Of a DNA stretch of 10,320 nucleotides, positions 6,116 through 10,320 are shown one piece after another. Position 1 is the stretch's first letter, and each line of letters starts with the position of its first letter. The notes below the pieces were generated by a model. That model had not been told where the DNA came from. It saw nothing but the letters and a program-made list of their open reading frames with translations, and made no database searches. Position numbers and translations under genes: made by a program. Where the stretch lies: positions 1 through 10,320 of the forward strand of contig DAOWDO010000034.1 in NCBI GenBank assembly GCA_030638985.1. Reading direction: 5' to 3'. Origin of the DNA: Dehalococcoidia bacterium. Lineage in GTDB: Bacteria; Chloroflexota; Dehalococcoidia; Dehalococcoidales; DAOWLH01.

Positions 6116-6152
6116 CCTGGGCGATGTTATCACCAGCATGAGGAGGAAGTCC

Positions 6153-6746
6153 GTGACCAAAGTAACCATGGGGCCGGGAACGCTTGTCTATCCAATGCCG
6201 GCATTTTTAGTCGGTGCCGACGTGGGCAGCAAGCCGAATTTTATAACTGTCGCCTGGGGTGGTATCGCCAGCGGTCAGCCGCCAATGATTTCAGTCGCCC
6301 TGCGCCACCGCCGCTATACCTATAAAGGCATAAAGCAGACCGGCACTTTCTCCGTCAACATACCTTCCAGCGACATGACAACCGAAACAGACTACTGTGG
6401 CATCGTCTCCGGGACAAGGAGCGACAAAGTGGCCGTCTGCCGCTTTAAGGTCTTCTACGGCAAGCTGGGTAACGCTCCTATGATTGAGCAATGCCCGCTA
6501 AACCTGGAGTGTAGCGTGGTACACATCCTGAACTTGGGCAGTCACGCCCTGATAATCGGCAGGATTGAGGAAAGCCACATCACCGAAAATTGTCTCACCA
6601 ATGGTAAACCGGATATTACCAAGATCAAGCCCATCCTCTACTCCGAAAGCCCGGACAATCAGTATCGGGCCTTCGGAGAGACCATCGCCACTGCTTTTCG
6701 GGTTGGCCGGAAGCTCAAAACGCAGGAGAAAAAGTCCACGAGATAG
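6153..6746 (+). CDS. Flavin reductase-like FMN-binding protein (flavoredoxin family)
   Basis: This is a split-barrel flavin-binding protein of the flavin reductase/flavoredoxin family; relatives bind FMN and either reduce flavin with NAD(P)H or shuttle electrons. I start it at the GTG at 6153 (197 aa, the usual family length), because AGGAGG lies six bases upstream and a promoter lies just before that; the frame is open further upstream but without family sequence. Family marks are the N-terminal YPMPAFLVG, KPNFITVAWGG (27-37, the flavin-phosphate region), PPMISVALR (43-51), FSVNIPS (66-72), DYCGIVSG (80-87) and the late EC (C120) strand. C82 and C114 are further candidates for redox or structural roles. 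It follows a cysteine-rich zinc-ribbon gene and precedes another. Electron partner and substrate are not deducible. Confidence 0.87.
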   Translation: MTKVTMGPGTLVYPMPAFLVGADVGSKPNFITVAWGGIASGQPPMISVALRHRRYTYKGIKQTGTFSVNIPSSDMTTETDYCGIVSGTRSDKVAVCRFKVFYGKLGNAPMIEQCPLNLECSVVHILNLGSHALIIGRIEESHITENCLTNGKPDITKIKPILYSESPDNQYRAFGETIATAFRVGRKLKTQEKKSTR

Positions 6747-6959
6747 CGCCTTACTTCACTTCAGCAGTATATTCTTTTTGCTCCAGAAAGTCGGCTTCCA
6801 AGTTGTAGCCCGGGATTCAATCCGTACAGGAACATAAAACGTCTACCCAATAGTCTTAATGGGCGCTATTAATACAGGGAATGGCTAAAATAGGGAGTAA
6901 GAGAGCGAAGGCAGGAGTTTACAGTGGTAGCCCTTACCTCCGATTACCCCAAAACGGGC

Positions 6960-6990
6960 TTGACCCGGCTATAAGCTCTCCTCTTATAAT
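6960..6990 (+). promoter_or_regulatory. Promoter almost abutting the 79-aa zinc-ribbon start
   Basis: TTGACC (6960-6965) and a perfect TATAAT (6985-6990) are separated by 19 bp, a little long. A start about seven bases past the -10 would be near 6997, only about three bases before the ATG at 7000, which gives a leaderless or near-leaderless mRNA. No Shine-Dalgarno is visible before that ATG, which agrees. The rest of the 253-bp gap from 6747 shows no gene. Confidence 0.5.
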
Positions 6991-6999
6991 AAGCACAAC

Positions 7000-7239
7000 A
7001 TGCTGGAGGGGAAGTGTTCGCGGTGCGGCACCTATCGTTGCGGCTGGGCGTTGCTCAACCCCAGATATCAAACCTGCCCAAAATGCGGCGCCGGTTTAGA
7101 GATAACCGAAGACAGCGGCAGGGTCCTCAAGGGCTTCTCACCTTTTTCTGCGGAAAGGATTGATGTCAATCCAGCCAGCGACACCACCCCCTCCCCCACA
7201 AAGGACGCGAACGGCAAAAAGGAGCCACCCGCTCTCTGA
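7000..7239 (+). CDS. Small zinc-ribbon protein, function unknown
   Basis: This 79-aa protein has an N-terminal zinc ribbon: C6-x2-C9 in KCSRCG and C26-x2-C29 in TCPKCGAGLEI, with an extra C14 and a central GWALLNPRYQ. The second half (about residues 43-79) is polar and rich in Pro, Ser and Lys, and is probably disordered. The fold suggests a zinc-binding adaptor or nucleic-acid/protein interaction module. The ATG at 7000 has no ribosome site but sits about ten bases after a TATAAT, so it may be read from a leaderless transcript. The gene is flanked by the flavoredoxin-type gene upstream and a convergent operon downstream. I recognise no named family. The cysteine spacing and the break in base pattern after the stop support it as a real gene. 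Confidence 0.7.
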   Translation: MLEGKCSRCGTYRCGWALLNPRYQTCPKCGAGLEITEDSGRVLKGFSPFSAERIDVNPASDTTPSPTKDANGKKEPPAL

Positions 7240-7404
7240 GCCGTGGCCCGCCCTGCCCGACGGCACCTCCGGCCACCGGCTGCACGCTCCCACTTTCGCT
7301 TACACAACAAGCTTCGTCAATAAAGATCGGCTACGCCCGGTAAGGCAATCGTGAGAAGCCGGGGCAGGCTGTCAATGGCAGGCGCCGGGTACAAAAGATG
7401 CGTC

Positions 7405-7442
7405 TAAAAACTATCAGCGGAGATGGTTCCCCTAACCGCTGA
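7405..7442 (-). terminator. Intrinsic terminator of the glutamine synthetase / NAD synthase / NifU-like cluster
   Basis: On the minus strand, just after the NifU-like stop codon, TCAGCGG (7442-7436) pairs perfectly with CCGCTGA (7420-7414) across a 15-nt loop, which can form a further four-pair inner stem GGTT/AACC. TAG and five T follow. This is a classic Rho-independent terminator ending the leftward cluster and facing the end of the zinc-ribbon gene. Confidence 0.75.
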
Positions 7443-7450
7443 CTTGAGCC

Positions 7451-7864
7451 TTAAGCTAAATAATCATCCACAGCCAGCTTCAGCGCTTTGACGGCCAGAG
7501 AAGCGCCATACTGGCTATCCTCGGGCAAGCCGCCCAAAGCATCCAGGACTTCCTGCTGGCCAAGCTCCCGGGCTTGAGCAACGGCCATATCCTTGACCAA
7601 CTCGGTGACTACACTGCCGGCGGCAATAGCCGGGGCTTCGCCATCCGAGGTAAAAGAGGCAGCGGCAACAACGCCTTTTTCTATATTAATCCAGATAGCC
7701 ATCATTTCGCCGTTGCCACTGGTAGCTATGCCGAAGCCACTATACCCCCCCATATCGCACATGTTTCTCGGCTCGACAGCGTGTTCAGCAACAATCTCGG
7801 AATAGCGCTTCCGCAATAACGCCTTGAGGTTTTCGCGATATATATCCAGGGCACCACCGGTCAT
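7451..7864 (-). CDS. NifU/IscU-like scaffold-fold protein lacking the ligand cysteines
   Basis: The overall pattern is NifU N-terminal/IscU: an N-terminal helix ending in EHAVEPRN (residues 27-34, the H-x4-PRN motif), then GEMMAIWINIEKGVVAAASF, AIAAGSVVTELVKDM (79-93), GGLPEDS and a final helix ASLAVKALKLAVDDYL. In true scaffolds three cysteines hold the nascent Fe-S cluster. By alignment to the motifs CGD, GC and HC, the positions here are N51, E76 and G120, and the only Cys in the 137-aa protein is C36. It therefore cannot assemble a cluster in the standard way and may be a regulatory or repurposed member. The start at 7864 has AGGAGG six bases upstream. It follows nadE on the same strand 141 bp downstream and is last before the terminator. 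Fold confidence is good; its role is unknown. Confidence 0.72.
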   Translation of the reverse strand: MTGGALDIYRENLKALLRKRYSEIVAEHAVEPRNMCDMGGYSGFGIATSGNGEMMAIWINIEKGVVAAASFTSDGEAPAIAAGSVVTELVKDMAVAQARELGQQEVLDALGGLPEDSQYGASLAVKALKLAVDDYLA

Positions 7865-7898
7865 CTTCTACCTCCTGCCAGTCAAGCAGCCTCTCCAT

Positions 7899-7927
7899 AG
7901 TCTAGCCAACTCTGGTTCCGTTAGCAA
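7899..7927 (-). promoter_or_regulatory. Possible internal promoter for the NifU-like gene
   Basis: Reading leftward, TTGCTA (7927-7922), 17 bp, TAGACT (7904-7899): each hexamer matches consensus at four of six bases, with ideal spacing. It would give a leader of about 25-30 nt ending in a strong AGGAGG. Confidence 0.35.
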
Positions 7928-7974
7928 ACGGCCGGGTTTTTCGACCCCTGCCAGCAGGCGACGAGAGGACAGGT

Positions 7975-7996
7975 AAAACTCGGGCCGGCCACCGGC
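7975..7996 (-). terminator. Possible weak terminator after nadE
   Basis: Ten bases past the nadE stop, GCCGG-TGG-CCGGC forms a five-pair GC hairpin, then five bases, then TTTT. The short stem and displaced T-run make it weak; it might partly separate nadE from the NifU-like gene. Confidence 0.3.
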
Positions 7997-8005
7997 GATG
8001 GGGTC

Positions 8006-8824
8006 CTACCCCCTGAACTTATTGGTGATAGGTAGCCTCCGATCCCGACCGAAAGCCTTGGTGGTTATCTTGACCCCTGGCGGCGCCTGGCGGCGTTTGT
8101 ACTCGCTGGCATCGACCAGGCGGGCAACCTTTTTGACCACCTCCGGGTCAACACCCTGCCTGATGATTTGCTCAACGCTTTTGTCTTCTTCAACATAGGC
8201 AGTCAAAACCGAATCCAGCAGTTCATAGGGAGGTAGCGTATCCGTATCCCTCTGGTCAGGGCCGAGCTCTGCCGAAGGGGTCTTGGCAAGCACGGAGGGT
8301 GGAATCAACTCCATACCGGCCACCGAGTTGCGATAGCGGGCCAGTTTATAGACCATCGTCTTGGGCACGTCCTTGATTACAGAAAAGCCCCCGGCCATAT
8401 CACCGTAGAGAGTGGTATATCCGGTGGCCATCTCGCTCTTATTGCCCGTGGCCAGCACCAGCCAGCCGAACTTGTTGGATAGCGCCATCAGCAGGTTGCC
8501 CCGGATACGCGCCTGGATGTTTTCTTCAGCGGTGCCTGATTCGATTCCGCTAAAGGGCCCGGCCAGCAAATCAAGGTAGGCCTGAAAAACCTTCTCTATG
8601 GGGATATTCATCAGACTAATGCCCAGGTTTTGAGCCAGTAGCCCGGCATCCGAGAGGCTTCCCTGTGAGGAATAGCGTGAAGGCATGGCCACTGCCACCA
8701 CGTTCTCCGCCCCGAGGGCATCAACGGCTATGGTGGCTACCAGGCTGGAATCAACGCCCCCGGAGAGACCAATAACCACTTTACCAAAACCATTCTTGTG
8801 GACATAGTCGCCGGTGCCCAGCAC
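8006..8824 (-). CDS. nadE: NAD+ synthase, C-terminal ATP-dependent synthetase domain (frameshifted from the N-terminal part)
   Basis: This frame encodes the synthetase half of glutamine-dependent NAD+ synthase, which adenylates nicotinate adenine dinucleotide and amidates it to NAD+. GLSGGVDSSL just after the start is the PP-loop; MPSRYSS, LATGNKSE, YGDMAGG and the closing RRQAPPGVKITTKAFGRDRRLPITNKF are all conserved. The Met at 8824 is not a true start: the same frame is open back to about 8911 and there encodes GSYDLAAEIYHALVLGTGDYV, the normal lead-in to this domain. The glutaminase half lies upstream in another frame, so the two were one gene of roughly 575 codons. A one-base deletion around 8896-8912 explains the break. 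Either this is an assembly or sequencing error or nadE is inactivated; NAD+ synthase is usually essential, which favours an error or a second copy elsewhere. Confidence 0.9.
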   Translation of the reverse strand: MLGTGDYVHKNGFGKVVIGLSGGVDSSLVATIAVDALGAENVVAVAMPSRYSSQGSLSDAGLLAQNLGISLMNIPIEKVFQAYLDLLAGPFSGIESGTAEENIQARIRGNLLMALSNKFGWLVLATGNKSEMATGYTTLYGDMAGGFSVIKDVPKTMVYKLARYRNSVAGMELIPPSVLAKTPSAELGPDQRDTDTLPPYELLDSVLTAYVEEDKSVEQIIRQGVDPEVVKKVARLVDASEYKRRQAPPGVKITTKAFGRDRRLPITNKFRG

Positions 8825-9735
8825 CAGGGCGTGATAGATTTCAGCAGCAAGGTCATAGCTTCCACGAGGCTGCCGCCCGGGTAGCGCCGGTTTGGTTTTG
8901 GTGACGGTAACTCAGAAACGACTACCCTTGCGGTCGGCCATTGCTCCCTGCCTCCGGTGGGAGTACTGCCACCAGTGCCAGCCACCGGCTCAACATCCAG
9001 GTCAACCAGCACCAGGTCTTCGGTAAACTGTCGGCCCTGGGCCAGTAGCCGGCCTTTGGCATCTATCACCAGGCTGTTGCCGTCAAAGACCAGCTCGTCC
9101 TGGCCGCCAACCAGATTGTTGTAGACAATGATAACCCCATTATCCCGGGCACGCCGGGCAAGGGTCTTTTTACGATATTCCGCTTTGCCGTAGTGATAGG
9201 GCGAGGCACTGATATTAACGATAACACCAGCCCCGGAGCTGGCCTGGGCAGAAACCGGTCCGTCTTCATGCCAGATATCCTCACAGATATTGACGCCAAC
9301 ACCGACACCGGCAACAACATACACCGGGCAGCCTTTACCAGATTGGAAATAACGGTTCTCGTCAAAGACTCCGTAGTTTGGCAGACATATTTTGTGATAA
9401 ATATCTGCCAGCTTGCCATCATGGATAATGGCGGCGGCATTATAGGGGCCGTCCCTGCCATCAATGAAGCCAACGACAACCGAGAGCCCAGAGGAGGCTC
9501 TGACCACCCGGCCCAGATATTTCTGGTTATCACTGACAAACTGCGGCTTGAGTATCAAATCTTCGGGTGGATAGCCACAGAGGGCAAGCTCCGGGAAGGT
9601 CACCAGATCAGCCCCCAGTGACCGGGCCTGCTCTATGGCCTCAATAATCTTTTTAAGGTTGCCGTCAAAATCACCTACGGTGGCGTTTATCTGGGCCATG
9701 GCAACCCGCAACCGGTGCACGCTACCCATTGCCAT
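8737..9735 (-). CDS. nadE: NAD+ synthase, N-terminal glutaminase (nitrilase-fold) domain, frameshifted
   Basis: This is the glutamine amidotransferase domain of NadE, which releases ammonia from glutamine and channels it to the synthetase half. The nitrilase catalytic triad is complete: E49 in FPELALCGYPPEDL, K115 in YHKICLPNYGVFDENRYF and C151 in GVNICEDIWHEDGP. The genuine NadE sequence runs to about residue 275-280 (the VVVSELPSPKP stretch). After that the frame is off and the remaining residues to 8737 are a nonsense tail overlapping the synthetase domain. Start choice is between the ATGs at 9735 and 9729; neither has a clear ribosome site, and translation may be coupled to the glutamine synthetase gene, which stops 26 bp upstream. 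The pairing is sensible, since the upstream gene makes the glutamine used here. Identity is near certain; the intact state is in doubt. Confidence 0.9.
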   Translation of the reverse strand: MAMGSVHRLRVAMAQINATVGDFDGNLKKIIEAIEQARSLGADLVTFPELALCGYPPEDLILKPQFVSDNQKYLGRVVRASSGLSVVVGFIDGRDGPYNAAAIIHDGKLADIYHKICLPNYGVFDENRYFQSGKGCPVYVVAGVGVGVNICEDIWHEDGPVSAQASSGAGVIVNISASPYHYGKAEYRKKTLARRARDNGVIIVYNNLVGGQDELVFDGNSLVIDAKGRLLAQGRQFTEDLVLVDLDVEPVAGTGGSTPTGGREQWPTARVVVSELPSPKPNRRYPGGSLVEAMTLLLKSITPWCWAPATMSTRMVLVKWLLVSPGALIPAW

Positions 9736-9761
9736 CTATAGAAAACGTGGGGCTGATGAGC

Positions 9762-10320
9762 CTACAGTATCGGCAGATACTTGTTAAGCTCATAGTCAGT
9801 CACCTGAGCCCGATACTGCTCCCACTCTATCTCCTTGTTCTCAATAAAGGCGTTGAAGACGTGGTCGCCCAGCGCCTTGCATACCAGCTCACTCTTCTTG
9901 GTCAGCTGGATGGCCTCCCACAGACTGGCCGGCAGGACACCAATGCCCCTGGCCTTTCTTTCTTCGGCACACATCTGGTAGACATTCTCTTCTACCGGCT
10001 CCGGTATTTCATACCCCTTCTCAATGCCTTCCAGCCCGGCAGCCAGCATGACGCTGAAGGCAAGGTAGGGGTTGCAGGCCGGGTCCGGAGAGCGGAACTC
10101 TATCCTGGTGGCATTCTTTCGCCCCGGTTTGTATTCCGGTACCCGTATCAGGTCGGAGCGGTTACGCCTGGCCCAGGAGAGATAGACCGGCGCTTCATAG
10201 CCGGGTACCATCCGCTTGTAGGAGTTGACCCACTGGTTGGTGACAGACGTTATCTCCGGGGCATGCTTTAAAAGCCCGGCTATGTAGCGCCTGGCTACCA
10301 GGGAGAGGTTATATCTATCA
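9762..10320 (-). CDS. glnA: Glutamine synthetase type I, C-terminal part
   Basis: Glutamine synthetase condenses glutamate and ammonia with ATP in a cytosolic dodecamer. The frame is open to the right edge, so about 185 C-terminal residues are seen of some 440-480; the Met at 10211 is internal. Visible family motifs, in order, are ARRYIAGLLKHAPEITSVTN, VNSYKRMVPGYEAP, SWARRNRSDLIRVP (ATP and glutamate side) and the catalytic-loop region RIEFRSPDPACNPYLAF. The late region ENVYQMCAEERKARGIGVLP matches the alpha-type enzymes, not the beta-type segment that carries the adenylylated tyrosine, so adenylylation control is unlikely. The final helix (EWEQYRAQVTDYELNKYL) is complete. NadE follows after 26 bp. 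The gene leads the minus-strand cluster as far as can be seen. Confidence 0.93.
   Translation of the reverse strand, partial: DRYNLSLVARRYIAGLLKHAPEITSVTNQWVNSYKRMVPGYEAPVYLSWARRNRSDLIRVPEYKPGRKNATRIEFRSPDPACNPYLAFSVMLAAGLEGIEKGYEIPEPVEENVYQMCAEERKARGIGVLPASLWEAIQLTKKSELVCKALGDHVFNAFIENKEIEWEQYRAQVTDYELNKYLPIL

Noticed and set aside
5988..6152. Longer N-terminus for the flavin reductase gene starting at 5988
   Set aside because: It overlaps the end of the 77-aa gene, contains the gene's promoter (6087-6115), and the family homology begins only after the GTG at 6153 with its AGGAGG.
6811..6824. TpsiC-arm-like sequence CGGGATTCAATCCG
   Set aside because: No acceptor stem, D arm or anticodon arm can be built around it; not a tRNA.
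7068..7310. 80-codon minus-strand ORF over the zinc-ribbon gene
   Set aside because: Arg/Gly-rich shadow frame; the plus-strand cysteine pattern is the real signal.
8890..8915. Programmed -1 frameshift in nadE
   Set aside because: No X-XXY-YYZ slippery heptamer in the zero frame near the A4 run, and NadE is not known to use frameshifting. A deletion or sequencing error is simpler.
9193..9621. 142-codon plus-strand ORF
   Set aside because: Antisense to the conserved glutaminase domain of nadE; no family features of its own.

Overview
The window is bacterial. Genes have Shine-Dalgarno starts (ATG and GTG), there are several consensus TATAAT -10 boxes, and one hairpin plus T-run terminator. 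Base composition is moderately GC-rich. The mix of a 5-alpha-reductase-like membrane enzyme, several small zinc-ribbon proteins, a flavoredoxin-type protein, a YeeE/rhodanese sulfur unit and a non-adenylylated-type glutamine synthetase would suit an anaerobic Chloroflexota lineage (Dehalococcoidia-like). That is a guess from gene content; no phylogenetic marker is present.

Layout. (1) 1-1067 (+): the C-terminal two thirds of a DHA2-type MFS exporter, cut by the window edge. It converges on (2) a DegV/FakB-type fatty-acid-binding protein (1136-2014, -). (3) 2235-3665 (+): a METTL27/WBSCR27-like methyltransferase followed by a full-length SRD5A-family steroid/enone reductase homologue. (4) 3769-5563 (-): a YeeE/YedE sulfur (or selenium) transporter, then a rhodanese-domain lipoprotein. 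The transporter frame is interrupted by one in-frame TGA, and a stem-loop of bacterial-SECIS shape lies just downstream. (5) 5785-7239 (+): a 77-aa cysteine-rich zinc-ribbon protein, a flavin reductase/flavoredoxin-family protein and a 79-aa zinc-ribbon protein, each preceded by its own TATAAT. (6) 7405-10320 (-): glutamine synthetase (C-terminal part, continuing past the window), glutamine-dependent NAD+ synthase (broken by a frameshift) and a NifU/IscU-like protein that has lost all three ligand cysteines, ended by an intrinsic terminator.

How they fit together. Glutamine synthetase and NAD+ synthase are 26 nt apart and linked in metabolism, since NadE uses glutamine as its ammonia source. 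The transporter and the surface rhodanese form a plausible sulfane-sulfur capture and import pair. The most notable signal is the TGA in yeeE. The same reading frame continues through it and carries the conserved final third of the family. The TGA is followed 22 nt later by an AGUU loop on a 7-bp stem. It is a candidate selenocysteine codon, but a recent nonsense mutation or a sequencing error cannot be excluded from this window alone. The nadE frameshift shows that at least one other gene here is disrupted.
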